A stretch of 64,000 nucleotides of DNA, taken from NCBI RefSeq assembly GCF_965196975.1, contig NZ_OZ239981.1, positions 4,030,001 to 4,094,000 on the forward strand. The letters are read 5' to 3'. A program made the translations under genes and the position numbers. This stretch comes from Endozoicomonas sp965196975 (GTDB taxonomy: Bacteria > Pseudomonadota > Gammaproteobacteria > Pseudomonadales > Endozoicomonadaceae). Below are positions 17,079 through 25,166 of the stretch, piece by piece. Each line of letters opens with the position of its first letter. The stretch's first letter is position 1. Below the pieces are notes generated by a model that worked only from the letters and a program-made list of their open reading frames with translations, searched no databases and was not told the DNA's origin.

Positions 17079-18260
17079 TTATAAAGGTTCAACCAACCAT
17101 TCGCCGTCACGGCAGATCAGCTGATGGTTGCAACCCATGCCCGCTGCTTCTGTCCCTTGCCCGGGCAATTGGCGAACTACCCGTTCCCCCTGCCGACGCA
17201 GGGACTGCACAATGGCAGCATCCGCATCAACAGGTGCAAAAATGGTTGTGCCTTCTGTACAGTCATCTGTACTTTCTGCTTTCAGTTCCAGCAACGCCTT
17301 GAGGTCAGTACTGAAACCTGTCGCTGGACGTGATCGGCCAAAGGCTTCACCGATCCCATCATAGCGTCCGCCTTTAGCGACAGCCTGGCCCTGACCGGGC
17401 AGATAGGCCGCAAAAACGACACCCGTATGATAGTTGTAACCCCTGAGCTCTCCCAGGTCGAAATAAAAACCAGCACCTGGGTAAAGGCTGGTAATCTCTT
17501 TTGCAATCAACCCAAGCTCATCCAGAGCCGTGGTAACGCCCTCAGGGGCATCAGCCAGCTCCCCTCTGGCCCGTTCAAGTATTTCCGGGCCACCTGCCAG
17601 ATTGGGCAGGCTTTTCAACATCCTCGCGGACACCTCACTGATATCCCAACGGCTTACCAGCTGTTCAACCTCAGAGATCGCTTTTCGCTGTAGGGCATCA
17701 AAGAGCTCCAGCTCCTGATCACCCGACAGTCCGGCCTGAGATGCCAGTAGCCGATATATCTGCACATGCCCGAGATCCAGGCTGACGGAATCGGCATCCA
17801 CCTGAGCCAGGGTTTCCAGCATCAGGGAAATCACTTCCAGGTCACTTTCAACACCAGAGTGACCATACAGCTCTGCACCGATCTGGATCGGCGATCTTGA
17901 AGCCCCTAGAGAAGCCGGGCGGGCGTGAAAGACACTGCCTGCATAACAGAGTCTTACTGGTCCATCCACTTTCAGGGTGTGCGCATCAATCCTTGCCACC
18001 GCAGGTGTTGTATCTGCCCTTAACCCCATGGTTCTACCGGTCAATTGATCGGTTACCTTGAAGGTTTGCAGATCAAGGTCATGACCGACACCTGCCGTCA
18101 GCGATTCCATAAACTCCAGATGGGGAGGAATCACCAGCTGGTAACCCCAGCGGTCAAACAGGTCGAGCATGTCGCGCCTTAACTTTTCGGCACAACGGGC
18201 CCTGCCGGGAAGAATTTCCTCAATTCCATCAGGCAGCAGCCAGCGATCAGCGACGGTCAT
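17079..18260 (-). CDS. hisZ: ATP phosphoribosyltransferase regulatory subunit
   Basis: HisZ is a catalytically inactive class II histidyl-tRNA synthetase-like paralogue that, with short-form HisG, makes the first enzyme of histidine synthesis. I start at the ATG at 18260 (MTVADRWLLPDGIEEILP), with GAGG seven bases upstream, rather than 20 codons earlier. That gives 393 residues. Visible motifs: GYQLVIPPHLEFMESL, KVTDQLTGRTMGLRADTTPAVAR, CYAGSVFHARP and the late GGRYDGIGEAFGRSRPATGFS. The last section diverges from true HisRS, which has an anticodon-binding domain. It sits between DUF2065 and purA. Confidence 0.95.
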   Translation of the reverse strand: MTVADRWLLPDGIEEILPGRARCAEKLRRDMLDLFDRWGYQLVIPPHLEFMESLTAGVGHDLDLQTFKVTDQLTGRTMGLRADTTPAVARIDAHTLKVDGPVRLCYAGSVFHARPASLGASRSPIQIGAELYGHSGVESDLEVISLMLETLAQVDADSVSLDLGHVQIYRLLASQAGLSGDQELELFDALQRKAISEVEQLVSRWDISEVSARMLKSLPNLAGGPEILERARGELADAPEGVTTALDELGLIAKEITSLYPGAGFYFDLGELRGYNYHTGVVFAAYLPGQGQAVAKGGRYDGIGEAFGRSRPATGFSTDLKALLELKAESTDDCTEGTTIFAPVDADAAIVQSLRRQGERVVRQLPGQGTEAAGMGCNHQLICRDGEWLVEPL

Positions 18261-18354
18261 AACAGCCTCTCTTATTGTTACTGTGGAATTTTTTTCTTCG
18301 CTCCTTTCCCACCGAGCCATGCCTGGTTATTGGAAAGTTTCCAGAGCGAAGTGG

Positions 18355-18549
18355 CTAACCATTGATCAGATACAGTAAAGCCACACCCACCAGCATGCTG
18401 ATCAAACCGGCAATTCTGAGTTGCCGATCATCAATTTCAGCCAGCCGGCTTACTAATTGTCGCCAGCGTTGTGGGTAAAGAAATGGCACAACCCCCTCAA
18501 GCACCAGCATCAAGCTGAAAGCAATCAACAATTGCTGCCCAAAGTCCAT
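18355..18549 (-). CDS. DUF2065 small membrane protein (YjeT-like)
   Basis: A 64-residue protein with two hydrophobic helices, beginning MDFGQQLLIAFSLMLVLEGVVPFLYP and ending MLVGVALLYLING. It matches the YjeT/DUF2065 family that lies between hflC and hisZ or purA in many gammaproteobacteria. The conserved VLEGxxPFxxPxxWR motif is present. Function unknown. The terminator at 18755-18777 separates it from hflC, so it may have its own promoter. Confidence 0.9.
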   Translation of the reverse strand: MDFGQQLLIAFSLMLVLEGVVPFLYPQRWRQLVSRLAEIDDRQLRIAGLISMLVGVALLYLING

Positions 18550-18754
18550 TGTCCATTCTCCGCTGATGATACCAATCGAACTTTCTAACTCCCTGTTGTG
18601 CTGAAGATTTGAGCTTTATCCTGCGTTGGCAATCATCGCCATAACTAAAGCTCAAGCTTTCATGCTCATAACGAGAGTCAGGAAGCACAACCGGTATTAG
18701 ATCCCAGCATGGCCATGAGTTCATAGCCACACGTTCAATGAACCCACACACGAA

Positions 18755-18777
18755 AAAACCGGGCGAGGCCCGGTTTT
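18755..18777 (-). terminator. Strong intrinsic terminator after hflC
   Basis: AAAACCGGGC and GCCCGGTTTT form a 10-bp stem around a 3-base loop; on the minus strand it ends in a run of six T's. It lies about 35 bases past the hflC stop and should end the hflX/hflK/hflC transcript. Confidence 0.9.
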
Positions 18778-18809
18778 GATAATATTACCACTCTATTAGC
18801 AAGAGTTCA

Positions 18810-19685
18810 TTATTTGCCTTGCTTATCGTGGTTAAAGTAGCGGAAGAAATCACCTTTCGGCTCAATCAGCATGATGTCACCAGACTCTCCAAAGCTCTCT
18901 TTGTAGGCCTGAAGGCTACGATAGAAAGCATAGAACTCCGGATCCTGCTGATAAGCTTTGGCATAAATCTCAGCGGATTTGGCATCCCCATCACCACGAA
19001 CCATTTCAGACTGACGATAGGCATCGGCCAGAACCACCCGCTTTTCACGGTCGGCATTCGCCATGATACCTTCTGCCATCTCCTGACCACGGGAACGATA
19101 GTCCTGAGCCTCTTTCTCACGCTCGGATGACATCCGCTCGAATACGGAGTCACTGACCTGTGGAGGCAGGTCAATCCGCTTGATACGAACATCCATAACG
19201 CTGACACCAAGCTCCTTCTGGGCAACTTCATTCAGCGTTTTAGTCAGTTCATCCATCATCTCGTCACGCTGGCCAGAGACCACTTCGTTCAGAGTGAGGC
19301 TACCAAACTGGTTCCGCATACTGGACTCAGCACGCTGGGCAAGCAGGTTGCTGGCACGGAATACATCCCCCGCCGTTGCACGGTAGAAGTCGTAGACATT
19401 ATGAATTCGCCACTTGATGTAGGAATCCACAATAACCGCTTTCTGCTCAAGCGTCAGGAAACGCTCGGATGGAACATCAAGCGTCTGCAGACGACCATCG
19501 AACACCTTTACCTTGTCAATCAGCGGGATTTTCACATGCAGGCCCGGAGGAATGCTGTCGCGAACCACCTGACCAAAACGAAGTTGAACCGCTCTCTCCC
19601 GCTCGGAGATAACAAACAAACTCCCCCATGCCAGTATCACAACAACCAGGGAAATAATCAGTCCAGTGAAGGCTTTCTGACTCAT
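18810..19685 (-). CDS. hflC: Membrane protease modulator HflC (SPFH/prohibitin family)
   Basis: The 291-residue protein has one N-terminal membrane anchor (ITGLIISLVVVILAWGSLFVI-type), then an SPFH domain: RERAVQLRFGQVV, PGLHVKIPLIDKVKVFDGRLQTLDVPSE. A helical region contains the conserved SERMSSEREKEAQDYRSRGQEMAEGI. With HflK it forms the large vault-like assembly around FtsH in the inner membrane. Its ATG overlaps the hflK stop by 4 bp, indicating translational coupling. Confidence 0.96.
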   Translation of the reverse strand: MSQKAFTGLIISLVVVILAWGSLFVISERERAVQLRFGQVVRDSIPPGLHVKIPLIDKVKVFDGRLQTLDVPSERFLTLEQKAVIVDSYIKWRIHNVYDFYRATAGDVFRASNLLAQRAESSMRNQFGSLTLNEVVSGQRDEMMDELTKTLNEVAQKELGVSVMDVRIKRIDLPPQVSDSVFERMSSEREKEAQDYRSRGQEMAEGIMANADREKRVVLADAYRQSEMVRGDGDAKSAEIYAKAYQQDPEFYAFYRSLQAYKESFGESGDIMLIEPKGDFFRYFNHDKQGK

Positions 19686-20848
19686 CGACTTACCCTCCCT
19701 CCACTGACTCGCGAGCTATTGACGCGCTTATTCAATTCTTCTGTCACCCGGGTGGTAATCTCGTTTAATTCCTGTGCTGACAGCTGTCTGGAAGGCATAT
19801 TGCTGCTGCCATGAGACTGTGTCAGTTTATCCAGCGGCAGATACATCATGTTATTGCCACCTTCAACATCCACCAGGACCTTGTTGGACTTACTGAACAC
19901 TTCTTCAATGGTTTCAATGTACAGACGCTCACGGGTGACGTCCGGAGCCCGCTTATATTCGCCCATCAGCTTCACGAAACGATCCGCTTCACCCTCTGCC
20001 TTAGCGACAACCTCATCACGGTAACCGTTGGCATTCTCGATGATACGTTGAGCCTGACCACGGGCTTCAGGAACGATCTTGTTGGCATACACCTGAGCCT
20101 TGTTCTTAGCTCTTTCTTCGTCCTCACGGGCGCGGATAACGTCATCAAACGCTGCCTGCACTTCTTTTGGAGGATGAGCACTCTCAATGTTGACCTTGGC
20201 AACATTCAGGCCGGTACCGTAGCTGTCCAGATAGGCCTGAAGGCGATCGCGCACTTCAATACCCATCACTTCACGGCCTTCAGTCAACACCTGATACATC
20301 TCGGAACCACCAACAACATGGCGCAGAGCACTTTGTGTCGCTTCTTCCAGACTCACCAGAGGCTTGGCAACGTTGAGCACATAGTCTTTGATGTCTTCAA
20401 TGTTGTACTGAACCGACATGGCCACTTCGACGATATTCTCGTCTTCAGTCAGCATTTGCTGCAGAAGGTTGTACGTCCGAAGTTCAGTAACCCGCTCCTG
20501 AAACTTGGTTTCAATAGGAGGAAAGTACATATGCAGACCAGGGCCAACAGTCTCTGCATACTCACCAAACCGAAGAATGACGGCCTGCTCCTTTTCATCA
20601 ACGGTATAGACCGCATTCCAGATATAAGCAGCAACAGCCAGAATAAGGATGCCAATAAACATTCCGGAAGAAGAGCCTGCCTGGGCACCACCCCCGGAAC
20701 CGCCTTTACGACCTCCCCCAAACATGGAATTCAGTTTTTCCTGAAATTTGCGAAAAGCATCATCCAGGTCCGGTGGTCCTTGCTTATCGCCTTTGTTACC
20801 ACCGCCCCATGGATCCTGGTTATTTCCACCCGGCTCGTTCCAGGCCAT
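19682..20848 (-). CDS. hflK: Membrane protease modulator HflK (SPFH/prohibitin family)
   Basis: The 388-residue partner of HflC. The Gly-rich, polar N-terminus (MAWNEPGGNNQDPWGGGN) is diagnostic of HflK. It is followed by one membrane helix (GMFIGILILAVAAYIWNAVYTV) and the SPFH domain (EKEQAVILRFGEYAETVGPGLHMYFPP). The long helical region has VPEARGQAQRIIENANGYRDEVVAKAEGEA. The C-terminus is disordered. It controls FtsH access to substrates. The gap of about 400 bases upstream suggests its own promoter. Confidence 0.96.
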   Translation of the reverse strand: MAWNEPGGNNQDPWGGGNKGDKQGPPDLDDAFRKFQEKLNSMFGGGRKGGSGGGAQAGSSSGMFIGILILAVAAYIWNAVYTVDEKEQAVILRFGEYAETVGPGLHMYFPPIETKFQERVTELRTYNLLQQMLTEDENIVEVAMSVQYNIEDIKDYVLNVAKPLVSLEEATQSALRHVVGGSEMYQVLTEGREVMGIEVRDRLQAYLDSYGTGLNVAKVNIESAHPPKEVQAAFDDVIRAREDEERAKNKAQVYANKIVPEARGQAQRIIENANGYRDEVVAKAEGEADRFVKLMGEYKRAPDVTRERLYIETIEEVFSKSNKVLVDVEGGNNMMYLPLDKLTQSHGSSNMPSRQLSAQELNEITTRVTEELNKRVNSSRVSGGRVSR

Positions 20849-21062
20849 ATATGTCTCCGTAGAGTCAGCATCAAATTGAATTTTGGTTTGAGCATCCCTG
20901 TTACTGGGGACGACATGCTATTAAATCAATTGCCGGTCCATCAGAGGATGTGCATACCATAGTCACCTTCAGACCTTGAGAGCCTGCCAGGTATGACATG
21001 ACGTCGCAGGATAAATTTCCAGAGCAGCCATCAACTTTCACTCCACCACAGGGGAGTAAAAA

Positions 21063-21230
21063 ATGCAACGTATCCTTGCTGTCCGGGATCCTGTCACACC
21101 TTTACGGGCACTCGATATGACGTGCACCGTAAAGATAGTTCCTGAGCCAGATTGTAGAGTTTGGATAGCGAATAGCGCAAGCCGAATTGGTAAAGACCGC
21201 AACGGATTTTCTTTACAAACACCGAATTAG
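21063..21230 (+). CDS. Possible small protein, 55 aa
   Basis: ATG at 21063 is preceded by GGGGAG with a six-base spacer, a strong ribosome site. The frame reads MQRILAVRDPVTPLRALD and runs to TAG at 21230, with two cysteines (TCTVK, PDCRVW). It lies alone on the plus strand between hflK and the hemerythrin gene. An imperfect hairpin (21101-21111 with 21122-21133) falls inside it. No known family; the strong ribosome site is the main support. Confidence 0.35.
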   Translation: MQRILAVRDPVTPLRALDMTCTVKIVPEPDCRVWIANSASRIGKDRNGFSLQTPN

Positions 21231-21255
21231 AGCTGTTTCGCCCAAATTTCATCCA

Positions 21256-21750
21256 TCATTCGTGATGAAATATTCGGTCCAGCCAGGAACGCTTTTTATA
21301 ATTTGCAGCTACACCTTTTGAAAGCATAAAGGGAACATATTCCCGATCCTCTTCCATAATGTGCTTGGTCAGCCAGACTCTTAAAAAATGAAGCAGTTCA
21401 AAGCTGACCTGCTGCCCCTGCCCCACCTTCTCATGCAGGCCATTCACCTGATCAATCAGTTGAGTGTGATGTTTTTTATGCTCTTCATAATCCGGGTATC
21501 CGAGTACCCGCATCAATGACTCTTCTACCGTAAAATGAATCCGGGTGTATTCTACCAAACGCCCCAGAATTTCATGAGCAACTTCTGATCCATGCCTTTC
21601 ATGAATAGCACGGTGCAGCTCATTGAGCAGATCCACCAGAACCCGATGCTGGGCATCAATCTCTTCTATACCCACACAGAGTTTATCCGACCAGGGGAAT
21701 AACTCTTCTGAATTATTATCCAATACCGCACTTTCAGCATTCAGCATCAC
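21256..21750 (-). CDS. Bacteriohemerythrin
   Basis: The 164-residue protein has the four-helix hemerythrin fold with the di-iron ligands: FPWSDKLCVGIEEIDAQHR (His), RIHFTVEESLM (His and Glu), YEEHKKHHTQL (His) and FLRVWLTKHIMEEDREY (His and Asp). It reversibly binds O2 and is thought to carry or sense oxygen in motile or microaerobic bacteria. The C-terminal 25 residues extend a little past the core. It is a single gene on the minus strand between hflX and hflK, an unusual place, since these two are normally adjacent. Confidence 0.93.
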   Translation of the reverse strand: MMLNAESAVLDNNSEELFPWSDKLCVGIEEIDAQHRVLVDLLNELHRAIHERHGSEVAHEILGRLVEYTRIHFTVEESLMRVLGYPDYEEHKKHHTQLIDQVNGLHEKVGQGQQVSFELLHFLRVWLTKHIMEEDREYVPFMLSKGVAANYKKRSWLDRIFHHE

Positions 21751-21953
21751 TGCAATCCATTTTGTAAGTGAGTTTTCCCTGCTGTCAGAAAACTTACCAA
21801 TATCCAGTTATTGCTGTTTACCTGGGCCCAACAAATGAGGAACCCAATATTTTTTACTGGTAAACAGTCAGCAGAAACAACAGAAAGGTAATATTGAAGA
21901 GAAAGGGATCTGCACGTATTGATCTGGATCAATACGTACAAACCGCATCGTTA

Positions 21954-23246
21954 TTAGAGCGTGGAATGAAAACAACTGTCGCCAAGGCCTTCCTGCTTGG
22001 AAATGCGTTCAAAATCGGGTTTTGGCAAACGAATATCCAGAACGATATCACCACTCTCAGAGTAGGCTTCTGACTGAATAGCCCCCAGCTTGTAGAGACG
22101 GGCTCGAATACGCCCCTGGGCTGGCTTCAGGGTTAACTGTCCCTGCAGCATATCATCCGAAAGCAACTCTTTGATGGCTTCCTGAAGAAGGTCAACACCA
22201 TCACCGGTAACCGCCGATACCCAGACCCGAACAGGCCGCCCTTCATCATTTCGCTGAATTTTCGGTTCTACACCCTGCAAAAGGTCAATCTTGTTATAGA
22301 CCTCCAGTTGCGGCACTTCATCGGCATTGATCTCTTTTAATACCGAATGAACCTGATCCATGTTTTCCAGACGTTCTGGATCATGACTGTCAATCACATG
22401 CAGTAGAAGATCAGCCTGGCGGGTTTCTTCAAGTGTTGCTCGAAATGCCTCAACCAGTTTATGAGGAAGATGACGGATGAAGCCTACAGTATCTGCAAGT
22501 ACTACTGGTCCAATATCCGGTAAATCAATTCTGCGCAGTGTTGGGTCAAGGGTGGCAAACAATTGGTCAGCTGCGTAAACCACAGATTCCGTCACGCGGT
22601 TAAAAAGTGTCGACTTACCGGCATTTGTATATCCAACCAGTGAAACCTGAGGAACTTCTGCTCTCTGCCTGGAACGTCGCCCCTGCTCACGCTGCTTACG
22701 TACCTTTTCCAGACGACGGCTTATGCTTTTGATACGCGCTCTGAGAAGACGACGGTCAGTTTCCAGCTGGGTTTCACCCGGTCCTCTGAGGCCAATACCA
22801 CCCTTCTGCCGCTCAAGGTGGGTCCAGCCACGAACCAGTCGTGTACTCATGTGTTGCAACTGAGCCAGCTCAACCTGCAGCTTACCTTCAAAGGTTCTGG
22901 CACGCTGGGCAAATATATCCAGAATCAGTCCAGTACGATCAATAACCCTGCACTGCAACTCTTTTTCAAGGTTACGTTCCTGGCTTGGTGAGAGGGCATG
23001 ATTAAACAGCACAACATCGACATCGTGCAGTACAACCAGCTGACGGATTTCTTCAACTTTGCCGGGACCGACAAAGAAACGGGGATTGGGATGTTTGCAG
23101 CCTGCGGTAATAAATGCGGCAGACTCAACGCCAGCGGAGCGCACCAGCTCCATGAATTCCTGGGGGTCTTCCCGCTCACGATCATCGTTCAATTCCAGAT
23201 GAACGAGAACTGCGGCTTCACCACCCTCATGGCGGTCAAAAAACAA
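21954..23246 (-). CDS. hflX: Ribosome-associated GTPase HflX
   Basis: The 430-residue protein has an N-terminal HflX domain (AVLVHLELNDDREREDPQEF, RFFVGPGKVEEIRQL, NHALSPSQERNLEKEL), a coiled linker (RLEKVRKQREQGRRSRQRAEVP) and a GTPase domain: Walker A GYTNAGKSTLFNR, G2 ATLDPTLRR, G3 LADTVGFIRHLP, G4 YNKIDL. It splits or rescues stalled 70S ribosomes under stress. The start is a TTG (23246) with GGAG six bases upstream. It follows hfq as usual but is parted from hflK by the hemerythrin gene. Confidence 0.96.
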   Translation of the reverse strand: MFFDRHEGGEAAVLVHLELNDDREREDPQEFMELVRSAGVESAAFITAGCKHPNPRFFVGPGKVEEIRQLVVLHDVDVVLFNHALSPSQERNLEKELQCRVIDRTGLILDIFAQRARTFEGKLQVELAQLQHMSTRLVRGWTHLERQKGGIGLRGPGETQLETDRRLLRARIKSISRRLEKVRKQREQGRRSRQRAEVPQVSLVGYTNAGKSTLFNRVTESVVYAADQLFATLDPTLRRIDLPDIGPVVLADTVGFIRHLPHKLVEAFRATLEETRQADLLLHVIDSHDPERLENMDQVHSVLKEINADEVPQLEVYNKIDLLQGVEPKIQRNDEGRPVRVWVSAVTGDGVDLLQEAIKELLSDDMLQGQLTLKPAQGRIRARLYKLGAIQSEAYSESGDIVLDIRLPKPDFERISKQEGLGDSCFHSTL

Positions 23247-23364
23247 ATAGATCTCCTAAAAAGCCACGAACCGCGCGCATAACAGCTGGGAACCAGCTCA
23301 GAGAAACCTGAAAATAAGACAGCGCCACATGGCTCATTATTAAAATAAACAGGAAACACCTAAA

Positions 23365-23378
23365 GGCGCCTATGCGCC
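23365..23378 (-). terminator. Short GC hairpin after hfq
   Basis: GGCGC and GCGCC pair around a 4-base loop; on the minus strand it is followed by TTTAGG. It lies 20-35 bases past the hfq stop and may end or attenuate the hfq transcript before hflX. Confidence 0.4.
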
Positions 23379-23399
23379 CTCAAGATGCATCATGCAAGA

Positions 23400-23645
23400 T
23401 TACTCATGCTCAGGCTGATCAGTACCCTGCATTGGCAGACGAACTGGACGGCTTGGGACAACAGTAGAAACAGCGTGCTTGTAGACCATCTGACTCACTG
23501 TGTTCTTAAGAAGAATAACGAACTGATCGAAAGACTCAATCTGCCCCTGAAGCTTAATACCATTAACCAGGTAGATAGAAACTGGCACGCGTTCTTTACG
23601 CAGCACATTCAGGTAAGGGTCTTGTAGAGAATGCCCTTTTGACAT
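23400..23645 (-). CDS. hfq: RNA chaperone Hfq
   Basis: The 81-residue protein begins MSKGHSLQDPYLNVLRKERVPVS and has the Sm1 motif VSIYLVNGIKLQGQIESFDQFVILL and Sm2 motif VYKHAVSTVVPSRPV (with the YKHA signature). It forms a hexamer that pairs small RNAs with mRNAs. The C-terminal tail is short, as in Pseudomonas rather than Escherichia. AAGGAG precedes the ATG. It is flanked by miaA and hflX in the standard order. Confidence 0.98.
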   Translation of the reverse strand: MSKGHSLQDPYLNVLRKERVPVSIYLVNGIKLQGQIESFDQFVILLKNTVSQMVYKHAVSTVVPSRPVRLPMQGTDQPEHE

Positions 23646-23984
23646 TTCTGTACTCCTTTTAATTCTCGGGTTTTTGAATAGCCATGTTTCACTTTGGGGA
23701 GGACTATCCGCTAGACCGGCTGTGCCAGTACTCGTTGTTCAATATATGTACAGCCTACGAAATGCCGGCTCACATTAAGCTAACCCCACACCGCACTCAA
23801 TAAGTAATACTAGCTACTCCCGCCAGTCCTGCAGGAACAATTACAGGTTCTAAAGTACTACTTTGTATAGCAATAGGCATGAACAGTCATCTGTTAATTA
23901 CCGTCACTTAGGAGAAAGTGACATCATTGCTATCAAGTGCCTCAAGGTTCAGCACTCTGCCCCATGGCTTTAAATACGTCCGTT
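23646..23984. other. miaA-hfq intergenic region
   Basis: About 340 bases without a gene. It holds a perfect 7-bp hairpin (GTCACTT at 23903-23909 with AAGTGAC at 23916-23922) without a T-run. The hfq promoter is probably here, but I could not fix it to one -35/-10 pair. Confidence 0.4.
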
Positions 23985-24935
23985 CTATTTAAGGGCATTC
24001 CCCAAGACTTTCAAGGCATCACCCAGCAGGTTATTGGAAAACGTGTCAAGCCAATGAATATCAGGCCAGCTTCTCAGCCAGGTTAGCTGCCTTTTCGCCA
24101 GTTGCCGGGTTGCAATAATACCTCTTTCGACCATCTCATCGTAGCTTAGTTCCCCATCCAAGTAGGACCAGGCCTGACGATAACCAACAGATCGAACAGA
24201 TGGCATGGAAACATCAAGATCTCCACGCTGATAAAGGCTTCTCGCTTCTTCCAGAAAGCCATTCTCAAGCATCATTCTGAAACGCATCGCGATACGGTCA
24301 TGGAGCACGGAACGATCTTTCGGAGCCAGCGCCAGGCTGATAACACCATAAGGCAAACATTGCTCTTCCTGCTCCCTGTGCCATTGGGAAAGCGGTTTCC
24401 CTGTCAGCTCATAAACTTCCAGAGCCCTCTGCAATCGCTGGGTATCCGATGGTTTGATTCTCAGCGCAGCTTCTGGGTCCACTTCCGAGAGTTGCTGATG
24501 AAGAAATGCCCAACCGTGCACCTGTGCACTTTCCAGCAACCGTTGACGAACCTCGGCATCTGCAGAGGGCATGGTCGCCATACCATCCCTGAGCACCTTA
24601 AAGTACATCATCGTCCCTCCAACCAGCAGAGGTATTCTCCCGCGGGCAGTGATATCTGCCATCAACGCCAGAGCATCCTGGCGAAAGTCAGCAGCAGAAT
24701 ACGATTCTGCTGGATCAAGAATATCAATCAGGTGATGAGGTGCCTCTTTCAGGACTTCAGGCTCAGGCTTGGCAGTGCCAATATCCATCCCTTTGTAGAT
24801 GAGTGCCGAGTCCACACTGATGATCTCGAAAGGCAGATCGTTGCTGAGTGCTACAGCAAGATCAGTTTTTCCTGATGCTGTAGGCCCCATCAAAAATACA
24901 GCGGGAGGGAGCCGCTTTTCCTCATGCGCGGACAT
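23985..24935 (-). CDS. miaA: tRNA dimethylallyltransferase
   Basis: The 316-residue enzyme adds a dimethylallyl group to N6 of A37 in tRNAs that read UNN codons. Motifs: P-loop FLMGPTASGKTDLAVAL, SVDSALIYKGMDIGTAKP, HHLIDILDPAESYSAADF, and LVGGTMMYFKVLRDGMATMPSADAEVR. The tRNA-binding swivel region with SVGYRQAW follows, then TRQLAKRQLTWLR. The length is normal. It stands between mutL and hfq, with 231 bases to mutL. Confidence 0.97.
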   Translation of the reverse strand: MSAHEEKRLPPAVFLMGPTASGKTDLAVALSNDLPFEIISVDSALIYKGMDIGTAKPEPEVLKEAPHHLIDILDPAESYSAADFRQDALALMADITARGRIPLLVGGTMMYFKVLRDGMATMPSADAEVRQRLLESAQVHGWAFLHQQLSEVDPEAALRIKPSDTQRLQRALEVYELTGKPLSQWHREQEEQCLPYGVISLALAPKDRSVLHDRIAMRFRMMLENGFLEEARSLYQRGDLDVSMPSVRSVGYRQAWSYLDGELSYDEMVERGIIATRQLAKRQLTWLRSWPDIHWLDTFSNNLLGDALKVLGNALK

Positions 24936-25166
24936 AAAAGAATGAGTACCTGAAAATAATAGAAACGCGATTCTAGCGGATTATGCACTGACCTTTCGAT
25001 AGTCCAATGTATTGATCATGGTAATATCAAAAAGTTTCCATATTTAATGGATGAATGGGCAAAAAAGAACTGCCACAAACAAAGTACTTGCTGAAATCCT
25101 TTTAAAAGACGCTGAGACAAACCCCTGGATGGCTTGTCAGATTACAAGTTGGATCTACTACCACAC

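Noticed and set aside
18497..18751. 84-codon minus-strand frame after hflC
   Set aside because: It overlaps the start of the DUF2065 gene in another frame and lacks a ribosome site; probably chance.
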